Source of the DNA: Anaerohalosphaera lusitana
Lineage (GTDB): Bacteria; Planctomycetota; Phycisphaerae; Sedimentisphaerales; Anaerohalosphaeraceae
DNA length: 64,000 nt
Direction of reading: 5' to 3'
Assembly (NCBI RefSeq): GCF_002007645.1
Contig: NZ_CP019791.1
Location: 1,922,001 to 1,986,000, forward strand
Made by a program: the position numbers and the translations under genes
Notes under the pieces: generated by a model
Seen by the model: the letters and a program-made list of their open reading frames with translations, nothing else
The model's database searches: none
What the model was told of the DNA's origin: nothing
In this document: piece by piece, positions 1 to 9,250 of the stretch
Numbering within the stretch: position 1 is the first letter of the stretch
Layout of the letters: every line of letters begins with the position of its first letter

Positions 1-1608
1 ACCTGCGTTGTAGAACCACAGACCCGCATTATCACCAGACTTGCCGCGGAGCACGAAGAACCATCTGTCCGTGTCAACGCCATAACCGTCAGCCTTTGAG
101 ATGATACCGCTGCCGTATGTGGCAGGACCAGTTCCGTCCCATTTGATCCATGCACTTACGCTGATCTGACCGGTAAACGCTGAAGGATCCCATGTCCCTG
201 CATTCGCCCAACTGTCGGAACCGATCTCAACACCGCCGCCGGCAGTGCCGTCAAACTGTTCTACAAAAACAGGCGCGCTGTTCGGATCAGCATTGTGTCC
301 GCCGATAACATCAACATACTGATCATTTACATAGTCGCCCTGATCGAGCGTCCACCTGGCCAGTTCCTGCTTATAGCCGATGGTTATATCGTTACTAGGT
401 GTGCTGCCGCCGTTGCTTGTGATCGTAACAACACAGTTGTAAACGCCTTCATCCGTAGCTTCAAATGGCGAGATCGTCAGTGTAGGCCCAGTCTCTACTT
501 CTTCGGTGCCGTTCTTATACCACTGGAACTCGAGTCCGGTAGCGTCCATCGTGAATGGATTGTACGCGTCAATGGTGTACTCGAGCGTTTCGCCCAGTTC
601 AGCGATGACGATCTGCTCGTCAGGCTGAGATACGATCACGGGAACCGAAGGCACCGTCGTGAACGACCATGTCTTGCCTGTTACAACAGTGCTGTCGAGC
701 ATCACCTCATCGACACGCCAGTAGTAAGTCGTATCACGGCTGAAATCGGCAGAGTCATAGCTGGCAGTTGCGTCCGTGTTGTCAACCTGCACAGGAGTAA
801 CGCCTGCGAAGTTTGGATCGTCGGTCTGCAGGTATACATTGTGATAATCGATGTCAGGATGAGCCTGCGAAGGATTAGCAGGATCCAGACCCGTGCTCCA
901 GTAGAGAACCTGATCCTCGAAAATGCCCGTTGCGCCGGCTTCAGGAGTTGGATCCCATGCCGCAGGTGCAAGCGTCATTTCCAGTGTCGCAGCGCCGCCG
1001 TTTGCATTCTCTCGAGATCTGAGCTCGAAGTTCTGATCGTTCACGTTTCGGGTGACGATGATCGTCACTTCGCCGTTTGTGTCAGCGTTCAGAAATTCTA
1101 CCAGTTCCAGTGTCTGTACCGTCTTCGCATCGCCGGCGGCCCAGTCCGAAACATCGATCGTGCCCAGAACAGTGGTGTTCTCGTCTTCAGCAAAATCCGG
1201 CGTCAGCGGAGCGTTGCTGCCGCTGATAGTCATTTCTTCCCAGTCCGTGCCGTAAGTGTCGCCGGGCTGGCCGTCAATGACACCCCAGAAAGTCAGTGTG
1301 CCGCTCGATACTGAATTGCTGCTTTCGTCGCGCGTGACCGTAAGAATTGCATCACTTGCGATCGGCGGCATGGAAGCCAGATCGAAATGGATCCAGGTCG
1401 TGCGTGTCCATGCTGACGATGCCCCAGCCGAACTGCGCTTGACTACCAAAGCCTCTTTATCGCCGTGGTTGTCGCCATCACCTTCTACATATGTGTCTGC
1501 GTCGGTCGTCGTAACTGCTGCATGACCGACACCCGTTGTCAACCCAATGCAGGCTAGAACAACAAGCCATACAAAGCAGCGTTTAAAGTTTTTACTTTTG
1601 ACGTTCAT
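1..1608 (-). CDS. Secreted DNRLRE/Fn3/Ig/LamG protein, 3' end outside window
   Basis: The frame is open for 536 codons from ATG at 1608 to the window edge, so the C-terminus is missing. GGAGG lies 9 nt before the start. Residues 1-27 form a signal peptide ending near VGHA. Residues about 28-195 match the DNRLRE type (motifs DADTYVEGDGDNHGDK and WIHFDL), a beta-sandwich module of secreted polysaccharide-active proteins. A fibronectin-III-like stretch follows (YYWRVDEV near 280), then an Ig-like segment (FQWYKNG, GVYNCVV) and the start of a LamG/concanavalin-like jelly roll (SVSAWIKWDG). It is a paralogue of the next gene upstream, with 37 bp between them and no terminator visible, so they are probably cotranscribed. 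The role is inferred to be cell-surface or extracellular binding of glycans; no catalytic motif is visible. Confidence 0.8.
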   Translation of the reverse strand, partial: MNVKSKNFKRCFVWLVVLACIGLTTGVGHAAVTTTDADTYVEGDGDNHGDKEALVVKRSSAGASSAWTRTTWIHFDLASMPPIASDAILTVTRDESSNSVSSGTLTFWGVIDGQPGDTYGTDWEEMTISGSNAPLTPDFAEDENTTVLGTIDVSDWAAGDAKTVQTLELVEFLNADTNGEVTIIVTRNVNDQNFELRSRENANGGAATLEMTLAPAAWDPTPEAGATGIFEDQVLYWSTGLDPANPSQAHPDIDYHNVYLQTDDPNFAGVTPVQVDNTDATASYDSADFSRDTTYYWRVDEVMLDSTVVTGKTWSFTTVPSVPVIVSQPDEQIVIAELGETLEYTIDAYNPFTMDATGLEFQWYKNGTEEVETGPTLTISPFEATDEGVYNCVVTITSNGGSTPSNDITIGYKQELARWTLDQGDYVNDQYVDVIGGHNADPNSAPVFVEQFDGTAGGGVEIGSDSWANAGTWDPSAFTGQISVSAWIKWDGTGPATYGSGIISKADGYGVDTDRWFFVLRGKSGDNAGLWFYNAG

Positions 1609-1645
1609 CTTATGTAACCTCCAATAAGAGTTTAGCTGGATTTAA

Positions 1646-3370
1646 TTACTGACAGTCAGGCGCCAGACCGCATTCGAGCCATCCGGACATGAATTCGACC
1701 AGGTCGTCGATCTCGACTATGCAGTCGCCGTCGAAGTCCATAGGGTTAGATTCGAAGCAGATGGATTCTCCAGAGCCGGTGGTGTAAAGCGTTGCGATCT
1801 CCAGATCCGTCAGAGCATAGTTATAGATGCGGAAATCGTCCATGTATCCGGTGTATGTGGTGCTGTCACCGGAACCGATCCAGAACATATCGGGTGCTTC
1901 AAGTGCCTTGGTCAGGCCAGTACCTTCGTGCCATTTCTGCCCGTTGAGCCAGATGCTCATGGTTCCCGCAGTTACGTCCTTGATGAACACGGCATGGTTC
2001 CACTGTTCTTTGTATTCGCTTGCATCCATAGTCTTATAGATGCGGTCAGGAGTACCGCTGGAATTACCTGCATCCCAGTATGCATTGCCGTTGCTCCATG
2101 GCAGATGAACGCTCATGACACGGTTGCCGTTTGCGCGCCCTTCAAAGGCATGATCACCGAGAGGTTGAGTTGAATCGCCGTAATACCAGAAAGCGATGCT
2201 TATCTCACGAGGCCCCATATTGTCAAATGCAGTCGTGGGTACTTCAATATATGGACCAGCCGCCCACAACTCGATAGCCTGACCGAGATTGTCAAGACCC
2301 GCTACGTAGTTGGGGTCATTCGCTGTGTCTGTATATGTTCCGTCAAAACCGTTACCGCTTGAATCGGCAACCGTACCATCAAATGTGTAATGCGCGAGCA
2401 GTTGAGGTGGTACCTCAGTCGTAAAGCTTGAAGTAGGACCTTCCCAAACCGTGCTGTCATTCATTACTTCATCAACCCGCCAGACATATTCTGTCGCGTA
2501 ATCCAGACCAGTGACTGTATAGCTTCCAGTGCCGGAACCATCGTTATCAACCTGTACAGGAATAACATCCAGCAGGCCGTTAGGTTCAGAAGCAGGTCCA
2601 ACGTATACATTGTGATAGTCCACATCAGCGTTGGGCTGGGTTGGATCAGTCAGATCTCGTCCAGTCTGCCATGTCAGTGTGGTGTCTACAGGTACATCGA
2701 AGCTGTCGTTTGCTGGAGAATACCCCCACGCGACCGGCTCGAGTGATAGCTCCAGTGTAGGCGTGCCTTCGCCGCTTTCCCTCGACTCGATGTTCAAGTT
2801 CGCATTGTTTGGATTTCTTACGATCAGTATCGTCACTTCATCATTGGTGTCAGCGTTGAGGAAGTTGGCAAGTGCTTCAGTAGAGAAAACGATCTGTTCG
2901 CCAACCGCCGGCGTGCTTGTCCAACTGTATTCACCGAGCTTGGTTGTGTGTGCGTCTTCTGCAAAATCCGGCGTCTGAGGAGCATTGTCACCCGTGATGG
3001 TCATCTCTTCCCAGTCGGTGCCGTACTCGTCGCCGGGCTGACCGTCTTTGATACCCCAGATAGTCAGCGTGCCGCTGCCGACGTCCGCAGCATCTACGGT
3101 AACAGTAAGTGAAGCTGTCGAGCAGATCCCTTCACCACTCAGATCGAAATGCATCCAGCCCGTTCGTGTCCACGCAGAACCTGCACCGGCGGTACTTCGC
3201 TTAACCGTGATAAAGCCCTTGTCACCGTGGTTGTCGCCGTCACCCTCACAGTATGTGTCAGCATCCGTCTCCACCACTCCGCCTACTGCAATTCCTGCAG
3301 CCAACTGCATGCACGCCAGAACGGCCAGCAATGCAAAACAGCCTTTGTAAAACTTTCTTTTGGCCTTCAT
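1646..3370 (-). CDS. Secreted DNRLRE-Fn3-LamG protein with dockerin-like C-terminal tag
   Basis: 574 residues. The start is the second of two adjacent ATGs: GGAGG at 3378-3382 is 7 nt from ATG 3370 and only 4 nt from ATG 3373. A signal peptide (about 1-30) is followed by a DNRLRE-type domain (34-212), an Fn3-like domain (213-320, ending YVWRVDEVMNDS), a LamG jelly roll (325-533, with ISIAFWYYGD and MDDFRIYNYAL) and a C-terminal tag (537-575). The tag has one calcium-loop-like sequence, DFDGDCIVEIDDL, then WLECGLAPDC. No catalytic residues are evident, so this is likely a binding or scaffold protein at the surface. It sits between a prepilin-like gene and a truncated paralogue on the same strand. 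Confidence 0.85.
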   Translation of the reverse strand: MKAKRKFYKGCFALLAVLACMQLAAGIAVGGVVETDADTYCEGDGDNHGDKGFITVKRSTAGAGSAWTRTGWMHFDLSGEGICSTASLTVTVDAADVGSGTLTIWGIKDGQPGDEYGTDWEEMTITGDNAPQTPDFAEDAHTTKLGEYSWTSTPAVGEQIVFSTEALANFLNADTNDEVTILIVRNPNNANLNIESRESGEGTPTLELSLEPVAWGYSPANDSFDVPVDTTLTWQTGRDLTDPTQPNADVDYHNVYVGPASEPNGLLDVIPVQVDNDGSGTGSYTVTGLDYATEYVWRVDEVMNDSTVWEGPTSSFTTEVPPQLLAHYTFDGTVADSSGNGFDGTYTDTANDPNYVAGLDNLGQAIELWAAGPYIEVPTTAFDNMGPREISIAFWYYGDSTQPLGDHAFEGRANGNRVMSVHLPWSNGNAYWDAGNSSGTPDRIYKTMDASEYKEQWNHAVFIKDVTAGTMSIWLNGQKWHEGTGLTKALEAPDMFWIGSGDSTTYTGYMDDFRIYNYALTDLEIATLYTTGSGESICFESNPMDFDGDCIVEIDDLVEFMSGWLECGLAPDCQ

Positions 3371-3446
3371 CATGAAACCTCCAAAAAATAGTAATAAAAA
3401 ATCTTACATACGTTGAATAACAAGGCACCAGTTGCCTGTTACTGAT

Positions 3447-4196
3447 CTACTGATCCTTTTCAATTTCCTTAAGTATCAGCTCAAATTTTTCGGTATCATT
3501 GCCCGGACCGTTAAAGACGGTGCGAAAGTCTTTCGGCCAAAGGTCGTCATCAAATATCTCTCGCCTGGTCGCGAAATTGGCATGTCCGTCCCCGAACAAT
3601 GCATACAGCCCCTGCGGATCGCCGGAACTGCCTTTTCTGTGTGGAACGACTTCCCACTCCTGGCAGTTGTCTACGAGGATCGCATTTCTGCTCAGAGCTG
3701 AAGTTTTCTTCTGGCCGTGCAGCCAGTAATTGTATGAAGTACGGATGAGTTCATGGCCGTCCAAACCTGGGATTGGTATGAATTCCGAACCCCATTCGAC
3801 GGTCCCGTTATCTGTGTAGAAGTCATAGTAGTAGGGGATGGGGTAGTCACTGTGCCGAGGTTGACTGGGACAGTAGAAGACCTCGGGGTTACCTACGATC
3901 TTCTCTTCATAAAGTATCGCAAGCTGTGTTCTGACCGGATTGTGGCTGCCATCCGGATAATATGCCAAAACAGCTTCCCATGGCTCGTTGCCGTACTGAG
4001 GAGGGAGCTTATCATCATAGGATTGAGCATAAGTGAACAATCCTATGCCAACCTGTTTGGTGTTGCTGCCGCATATTACCCGTTTAGCCCGCTCTTTTAC
4101 CATACTCAGAGCAGGCATCATAATCGCCATAAGAAGTGCGATGATTGAAATAACAACCAGCAGTTCGATCAGTGTGAATCCTTTTTTCCTGGCCAT
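3447..4196 (-). CDS. Prepilin-like protein (N-terminal methylation motif, DGH C-terminus)
   Basis: The N-terminus MARKKG/FTLIELLVVISIIAL is a type IV prepilin/pseudopilin signal: cleavage after Gly, Glu at +5, then a hydrophobic helix. The ORF could begin 9 codons earlier, but a GGAGA sequence lies just before the ATG at 4196 and fits the pilin leader length. The rest (about 225 residues) resembles the planctomycete prepilin-type family with a DGH motif near the C-terminus (here FGDGHANF near residue 210). These proteins are abundant in Planctomycetes and probably pass through a type II or IV pilus-like secretion machine; their function is not known. It lies downstream of the sigma/FecR pair but after a terminator, and 77 bp upstream of the DNRLRE-LamG genes on the same strand. 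Confidence 0.85.
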   Translation of the reverse strand: MARKKGFTLIELLVVISIIALLMAIMMPALSMVKERAKRVICGSNTKQVGIGLFTYAQSYDDKLPPQYGNEPWEAVLAYYPDGSHNPVRTQLAILYEEKIVGNPEVFYCPSQPRHSDYPIPYYYDFYTDNGTVEWGSEFIPIPGLDGHELIRTSYNYWLHGQKKTSALSRNAILVDNCQEWEVVPHRKGSSGDPQGLYALFGDGHANFATRREIFDDDLWPKDFRTVFNGPGNDTEKFELILKEIEKDQ

Positions 4197-4282
4197 CTCG
4201 ATTCTCCATTTCCGATTGGACATTCCGTCTGGCCAGAGCTATAATCGCCTGCGCAAAAGGCAAGGCGCGCTCTGTGCCGCTT

Positions 4283-4334
4283 TTTGCAAAAACGGATGAG
4301 CCGGGTTACTCGCCAAAGTCCACTCCGGCTCATC
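4283..4334 (-). terminator. Rho-independent terminator after the FecR-LamG gene
   Basis: A perfect 10-bp inverted repeat (GATGAGCCGG at 4295-4304 and CCGGCTCATC at 4325-4334) is followed on the minus strand by CGTTTTTGC. It lies just past the stop of the FecR-LamG gene and separates the sigma/FecR pair from the prepilin gene. Confidence 0.75.
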
Positions 4335-4348
4335 CTTCACTTTATCAA

Positions 4349-6031
4349 CTATTCAAAGCCTGGCATGCCGCCAAGATATATCGATTCGATCTCTCTGTCG
4401 CTGAGAACACGCTTGAAAACCCCAACCTCGCCGATCGTTCCGTAAAAATCATTCCTCTTTTCATCACCGGAATTATGCTGTCCTACATAGGTCCTGCATT
4501 TGACTGCTGGTGGGTGATACTCGTGTTTCTGCGAACTAACCAGTTCTCCGTCCAGATAGAAACGCAATATCTTGTTATCATGCGTAACGGCCGCGAAATG
4601 CCAGCCTTGTGTTAGTTCACTCCCTAAATTGGTGAAGGACCTGTCAGCATAGCTGTTGGAAGTACTGATCCGCAGAAATTCCATATAATCAAGTGTCACC
4701 GCAAGTCTGTAATTGCAGTGACCTCCCGGTATGCGATTACTGATTATCACTCCCCCGGGATTATCTTGATCGACCTTTATCCAGCTCCAGATCGTTACAG
4801 GTCCTGAGATGCTGGCCGATTGGTTCCTTTCTGTCACCATCCAACGGCTGCCCGGACCGGTAAAAGAAATAGCGGATTTTTGCGGCCAACGTCCGCTTAC
4901 CCAGCCATCGTGCGAACCGCCTTTGTTTTCAATTTTCCCGTCAAGATCATTTCCTGTGACAGGTGCCAGATTCTGCAGCAGTCCGGGACTCGTATCGTCT
5001 TTCTCAAAGGTGTAGTAGGTTACCAGATCGGGGTCTCGCTGCAGTTCGTATTTCAGGGCCAGCCAACGCTGGTAACTGGATTCACCGCTCCGCAGCCTGG
5101 CCTCGTATTCATTCTCGGTCACAAACGCCAGCTCATCTGCACGAACATCTGAAACGCTGCCGTTGGAGTACACTCTCTTGGCATCGCCCGCTTTTACCGA
5201 AAACTTCTGATCTCCATTAGACGGATAAAGTGCCACTTCACCGTCAAAGACATGTACCTCGCATCCGGTATTCCTCGCTTCAACACCAAATTCAGTGCCC
5301 AGGTCGAGTACCCTTGTATTGGGCGTATCTACAATGAACCCCACTGCATCCCTGTTCACATGGGCCGTGAGCTTGCCCTCATTTAGAGATATGCTGTCTG
5401 CGGATTTGAAGTTGATCTGTGCGGGTCCCTCCAGTACCAGCTCTGCACCGCCCGCCATCCGGATCCTGGCAAGGCCTTCGAGCAATTGCAGATCGCCGGC
5501 AGCTATGTCTCCGCTGCCGTCTGGTCTGGCATCCTCATGCCACTCAGCATCGACCTCAGTGTCAATAAATGCAACCGTCGGCCCGCTTTCAGGCAAGATG
5601 ATCGGTAAAAGCAGGACAAGAACCAAAGCGGCACTGGAAATTATTGCGGTATAGATGGATAGCTTGGAATACTCCCGCACTTTTTGCCTGCTTGGAGCTT
5701 TTACCACGGATCGAGTAACATCATCTCTGCCGTTTTGCTCCTCGATAACAACCGGATCAGCATCTATTTCGTTCTGCGCAAGAGCCTGCCACACTTGCAG
5801 GTCCAACTGCTCCGCATCAGCATGCAGTTCTTCGTCACTGTTCATGCAGACGCTGTCAGGGCAGGTCAGCGATGAATAGATACTCACAAACTCACGATAG
5901 TATATTATTGCGGTTTGATCATTTTTGAGATATCCGGTAAGTTCCGCGCTTCTTTCTTCCGTAATTGCGCCCTCAAGCGATTCGAGGATCAGTTCCCCAA
6001 GGTGTGTGTAATAGTGATCTGTTTTGCTCAT
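4349..6031 (-). CDS. FecR-domain transmembrane protein with C-terminal LamG domain
   Basis: 560 residues. Residues 1-100 form a cytoplasmic region of the kind that holds an ECF sigma factor. A single membrane helix lies at about 124-146 (IISSAALVLVLLLPIIL). A periplasmic FecR-like domain covers about 190-290 (TPNTRVLDLGTEFGV, EVHVFDGEV). A LamG jelly roll (about 335-550, ending EVGVFKRVLSDREIESIYLG) fills the C-terminus. The ATG directly abuts the stop codon of the sigma gene (TAAATG), so the two are translationally coupled. Known FecR proteins relay a signal from outside to their sigma partner. The LamG domain here could be the ligand-sensing part, perhaps for a polysaccharide, but that is inference. 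Confidence 0.85.
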   Translation of the reverse strand: MSKTDHYYTHLGELILESLEGAITEERSAELTGYLKNDQTAIIYYREFVSIYSSLTCPDSVCMNSDEELHADAEQLDLQVWQALAQNEIDADPVVIEEQNGRDDVTRSVVKAPSRQKVREYSKLSIYTAIISSAALVLVLLLPIILPESGPTVAFIDTEVDAEWHEDARPDGSGDIAAGDLQLLEGLARIRMAGGAELVLEGPAQINFKSADSISLNEGKLTAHVNRDAVGFIVDTPNTRVLDLGTEFGVEARNTGCEVHVFDGEVALYPSNGDQKFSVKAGDAKRVYSNGSVSDVRADELAFVTENEYEARLRSGESSYQRWLALKYELQRDPDLVTYYTFEKDDTSPGLLQNLAPVTGNDLDGKIENKGGSHDGWVSGRWPQKSAISFTGPGSRWMVTERNQSASISGPVTIWSWIKVDQDNPGGVIISNRIPGGHCNYRLAVTLDYMEFLRISTSNSYADRSFTNLGSELTQGWHFAAVTHDNKILRFYLDGELVSSQKHEYHPPAVKCRTYVGQHNSGDEKRNDFYGTIGEVGVFKRVLSDREIESIYLGGMPGFE

Positions 6032-6622
6032 TTAGAGTCCCTCCTGGTTGAGCCGACGGCGTACGCACACGAGCAGGGAATTATGTATCCTTGAGAGGCT
6101 TTTATATATCCCCCTGACAGGACGGGAAACTTTCTGGGCAACTTTCTTAGGTGCAAGACCTCTGTCGTACCTCAGCTCGATCAAGGCCCGATCCTTTTCG
6201 GGCAGTTCCTTCATACATTGCTGAAGGACTTTGATTTTATGGTCCTTTTCGTCCACCGCCTGTACTGCCTGCTCCGTGACGATTTCCAGGATGTCGTCAG
6301 TTATGGGTACGTGGAGCCGTTTTCGGCTGCGGTAATATCGCAGCACCTTGAAATGTGCGATCTTGATGCCCCAGGCCGCGAAATTGGTTCCCGGTTTGAA
6401 TTCGTCAAACTTGGTCCACATCAACGTGGCCGTGTCCTGCAGAATATCCTCCGCATCCGAACGGCAGGGCACCAGCATGAGGATGTATTTGAAGAGTTTC
6501 TTTTGATTCTGCATGAAAAGACGGAAGAAGCGTGATGCATACGCAGGATCGGAGTGCGCCTCGGCCGAGGACGCCAGATCCTTATTAACGTTTTTGGCTT
6601 TATAGTCTTCCATTAAACTCAC
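6032..6622 (-). CDS. ECF-type RNA polymerase sigma factor (FecR-coupled)
   Basis: 196 residues, the usual size for an ECF sigma factor. Region 2 lies at about 25-95 (FFRLFMQNQKKLFKYILMLV, DAEDILQDTATLMWTKFDEF, NFAAWGIKIA). Region 4 lies at about 130-185 (LPEKDRALIELRYDRGL and RGIYKSLSRIHNSL, the DNA-recognition helix). It belongs to the sigma-70 group typical of Planctomycetes/Verrucomicrobia (Rhodopirellula type). It forms a two-gene unit with the FecR-LamG gene. A paralogous pair lies at 9251-11577. Its targets are unknown; the nearby prepilin and LamG genes on the same strand are plausible candidates. Confidence 0.9.
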   Translation of the reverse strand: MSLMEDYKAKNVNKDLASSAEAHSDPAYASRFFRLFMQNQKKLFKYILMLVPCRSDAEDILQDTATLMWTKFDEFKPGTNFAAWGIKIAHFKVLRYYRSRKRLHVPITDDILEIVTEQAVQAVDEKDHKIKVLQQCMKELPEKDRALIELRYDRGLAPKKVAQKVSRPVRGIYKSLSRIHNSLLVCVRRRLNQEGL

Positions 6623-6741
6623 CGCATAATGACAGGGCAGTTTTTGGTCTTTTCACCAGTTCCATGCCACTTAATGCGTGAAAGTGCCCGTGAAATTCTA
6701 AAAAATTCAGAAAATGAGTAATAAAATTTGCCGTCTTGCAT

Positions 6742-6776
6742 AAAAAAAAGAGGCACACAGAAAAGTGCGCCTCTTT
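6742..6776 (-). terminator. Terminator after the ClpP/S49-like gene
   Basis: GAGGCGCAC and GTGTGCCTC (minus strand) form a 9-bp stem with one wobble pair, followed by a run of eight T. It lies 27-61 bp beyond the stop codon at 6803. Confidence 0.8.
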
Positions 6777-6802
6777 GGTACGTTTATCTAAATGATTTGT
6801 TT

Positions 6803-8347
6803 TTACAGTCCGAAAAGGACATCCTGCCTTAGATTCGCCGCAGTTGTTCGACCTCGCTGCAGTTCGTTAACGCTAACATCCATGGGCAGTGCGCCTGGGA
6901 ATCCTCGGGCCGTCCTCAGAATCCTGGTGTAGTTACGCAGTAGCGTATCGAGCGTGCTTGCAAGTTCGGCACGCAGTCTTTGAGTTTCCACAGTCTCAGT
7001 CTCAACGAAGACCTCGCCGCGATCTCTCGCATTTTCAAGCTCTGCCAGGTATCGCAATGTAGCGGCTTCAGTGCTTTTAATGAGATCACGCCTGTTAACA
7101 TCCTTGCCCGTGCTGAAAACCCGCCGGTTTGGTCCTCTGTCTATTGGCTGATCCTGCAGATTGTCGTAGTAGGATTCCCTTCTGCGTGTGCCTCTGGCAT
7201 TGAATTCTGTTATCTCATCCAGACGGGTCTTAAGCTGATCTGCCCTGTTCTCCAGGTAATCGACATTTGCGAGCATCGTTCTGATAGCATTCTGGTTTGC
7301 GTTAAATGCACGGATCTCACGTCGTATGCCGCTGTTTTCGATTATATCAACATCAGTCAGATCAAATTTTTCGAGCAGATCCGTTCGGCTGACCGCGATA
7401 CCGTCGGCCATTCCGGTCTTTACGGCGTCCTGTGCTGTGAGGTTAGTAACTTTGGGTACGGTTGCCGTTGCGGTTGACTGAGGTACGGCCTGAACATTGT
7501 ACTGCTGGGACTGTTGCTCAGCAGGAACCAGGCCGGTTGCAGCTCTGGACCAGTTCTTGACTATCTGCTGAGAGGGCAGTTTGTCCAGGCGATTGATGAA
7601 TTCAGTCTTGCCGTCTTCTGCGGTCCTGACCTCTACTACGTCAATAGTGTTGTCGATCATAGCGACAGTAAGGGCCTCGGGACGACCGCGTTTTCGCGCA
7701 ATGCTGGCGGCATATCCGCCGTAGGCCGAGAGACTGTCTGCGCTGTATCGCTGCTGATAATCTCTGATCTCCTCTTCCGTTGCTATTCCGCCTATCAGCG
7801 GCGGTTCACTGCTCATTGCTGTGCCGGGCGCGAAATAAACCGCATCGGACGCAACAGCGATAAGTGAAGCTATGGAATAGACACCGCCGAAAGTGCCGCC
7901 GTTGACATAAGTTATGACCGGGCAGTTATCGGTTTGTCTTACGGCTTCGATGACCAGTTTGGTATAATCACCTCTGCCGCCTGGGCTGTCAATCTCCAGA
8001 ATAATGTAGTAGGGCCCGCGATTTGACGCGGCTTCGATGGTTTTTGCCAGTTTTTCGCAAACCCGATAGGATGCGAAGGTCTGCCGATTTGTGATCGGGA
8101 TGACGATGACGTTGTCACGTCGACCTTTGCGGTTGTAGACTATTTCGTATTCGTTGAGATTTACGAAGCGGGTTTTCAGCTTACCATCTTCCTGCTGTAC
8201 AAAGACTTTAGCTTCGTTTTGGCGCTGAACCTGGGTGGCAAAGCCGTTGAAAGTTTCGCCGGTCTGCTTATTTCGGAACGTGTCTGAGAAACCCTGTCCG
8301 ATAATTGCGAAGAACAGAACTGCTGATGTGATTACCAAATGTTTCAT
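6803..8347 (-). CDS. Secreted or anchored ClpP/S49-fold protease-like protein with long C-terminal helical region
   Basis: 514 residues with a signal peptide (1-21). Residues about 22-75 may be a small beta domain. Residues 78-270 show the crotonase/ClpP fold of NfeD and signal-peptide-peptidase-A relatives: IILEIDSPGG (oxyanion loop, 115-124), then TFGGVYSIASLIAVASD, where Ser158 aligns with the catalytic serine of the NfeD SAG motif, then YFAPGTAMSS and IARKRGRPEAL. The lysine that completes the Ser-Lys dyad in NfeD was not found at the expected spot before the RGR motif, so activity is uncertain. The C-terminal 170 residues are Arg/Glu-rich and predicted helical (LENRADQLKTRLDEI). The neighbour at 8565 is divergent. 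Membrane-protein quality control is a reasonable guess from family membership only. Confidence 0.7.
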   Translation of the reverse strand: MKHLVITSAVLFFAIIGQGFSDTFRNKQTGETFNGFATQVQRQNEAKVFVQQEDGKLKTRFVNLNEYEIVYNRKGRRDNVIVIPITNRQTFASYRVCEKLAKTIEAASNRGPYYIILEIDSPGGRGDYTKLVIEAVRQTDNCPVITYVNGGTFGGVYSIASLIAVASDAVYFAPGTAMSSEPPLIGGIATEEEIRDYQQRYSADSLSAYGGYAASIARKRGRPEALTVAMIDNTIDVVEVRTAEDGKTEFINRLDKLPSQQIVKNWSRAATGLVPAEQQSQQYNVQAVPQSTATATVPKVTNLTAQDAVKTGMADGIAVSRTDLLEKFDLTDVDIIENSGIRREIRAFNANQNAIRTMLANVDYLENRADQLKTRLDEITEFNARGTRRRESYYDNLQDQPIDRGPNRRVFSTGKDVNRRDLIKSTEAATLRYLAELENARDRGEVFVETETVETQRLRAELASTLDTLLRNYTRILRTARGFPGALPMDVSVNELQRGRTTAANLRQDVLFGL

Positions 8348-8455
8348 TTTTGCACCTCGCTAATTTAAAACTAAACCTGATTGCACTTATATTCTACGCT
8401 GGAGAGGCGTTTTATGCCAGTGAAAAGACTCAAATCGAGCCCTAAAAGGCTTTGC

Positions 8456-8484
8456 TTTACGTATGAGATGCGATTTTTTATAAT
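8456..8484 (+). promoter_or_regulatory. Candidate promoter for the small membrane protein gene
   Basis: A perfect -10 box TATAAT at 8479-8484 has a weak -35 (TTACGT at 8456-8461) 17 bp upstream. It lies 80 bp before the ATG at 8565, in the divergent gap between two genes. Confidence 0.4.
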
Positions 8485-8564
8485 GCACACTCTGACGGTC
8501 AGGGCAGTAAATGTCGATAGAATGGTGTATTCTGCGAATTTAAGAGACCTAAAGGCATCCATAA

Positions 8565-8930
8565 ATGGCGGATAAAAACAGGAAGAAACTGCTCAAAAAG
8601 CAGGCAAAGTACGACAAAAAGGCATCAAAAGCGGCACTAAAGAGGCAAAAAAAGTCCGGCGAGAGCGGCGATATTTCTGAAGTAAATCCCGGTCGCCAAA
8701 GCCTTGGTTCGCGTCTTGTGACCTTTGCGCAGGGTGTGCGCGGCGTGCTATTTCTGATACTGGCTATCTCGATTATGATAGCAGTTGTTCTTGCGGATAA
8801 AGGTTATATAGTCAACTTAGAAGATATATTCGACAGTATTGTTGCGATAAAGGCCGGCAAGGCAGTTCTGGCGATAATTGCTGTTGCGTTTTTCGTTCTC
8901 GGGCTGAAGAATCTCAGGGCGATCAAGTGA
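8565..8930 (+). CDS. Small basic two-helix membrane protein, unknown function
   Basis: 121 residues; family not recognised. The first 45 residues are very lysine-rich (NRKKLLKKQAKYDKKASKAA), so they are likely cytoplasmic. Two membrane helices follow at about 63-82 (GVLFLILAISIMIAVVLA) and 100-117 (AVLAIIAVAFFVLGL), and the protein ends LKNLRAIK. It is divergent from the ClpP-fold gene and shares its upstream region. Codon use and a good -10 box make it a credible gene, but nothing points to a specific role. Confidence 0.6.
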   Translation: MADKNRKKLLKKQAKYDKKASKAALKRQKKSGESGDISEVNPGRQSLGSRLVTFAQGVRGVLFLILAISIMIAVVLADKGYIVNLEDIFDSIVAIKAGKAVLAIIAVAFFVLGLKNLRAIK

Positions 8931-9250
8931 TCTTGCCTTACTTTGGATAAAATATAACCGTGTCCCAATGAGGCTATTTGTAGTTTTGTCCATCATATTT
9001 TCCTTTGGGAAGATTTTTTTGCTCCAATTTTGCAATGTGATGATGTAATAAGGTGAAGGGCACCTCTAACAATTCATTTTGGTGGTCAAGCGAATCTTTT
9101 TGGTTCCGGGCAGCGGCAGACAAAAACCGCTTTAGCAACAACTAAAGCTGATTTGTCTTCCTTGCTGGAACGCAAAGATCTTCTACTTGCCGCTCAAAAG
9201 CAATTATTAGAGCTCCCCTAAAGTGAAGAGTTTAAGGTACGTTTGAAGCT
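8931..9250 (+). other. 320-bp intergenic region without a recognised gene
   Basis: No RNA gene or clear terminator was seen. One frame stays open from about 9060 to a TAA at 9223 and reads like a protein C-terminus (ALATTKADLSSLLERKDLLL), but it has no start codon or ribosome site. It may be a gene remnant. The promoter for the sigma factor at 9251 should lie here. Confidence 0.4.

Noticed and set aside
295..1314. A 339-codon plus-strand frame opposite the first secreted gene
   Set aside because: The minus-strand reading has a signal peptide and recognisable DNRLRE, Fn3 and Ig motifs; the plus frame gives a Cys/Arg-rich sequence with no domain and is an antisense shadow.
9060..9223. Open frame resembling a protein C-terminus before the sigma factor gene
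   Set aside because: It has no start codon or ribosome site, begins after a stop and matches no family; at most a remnant.
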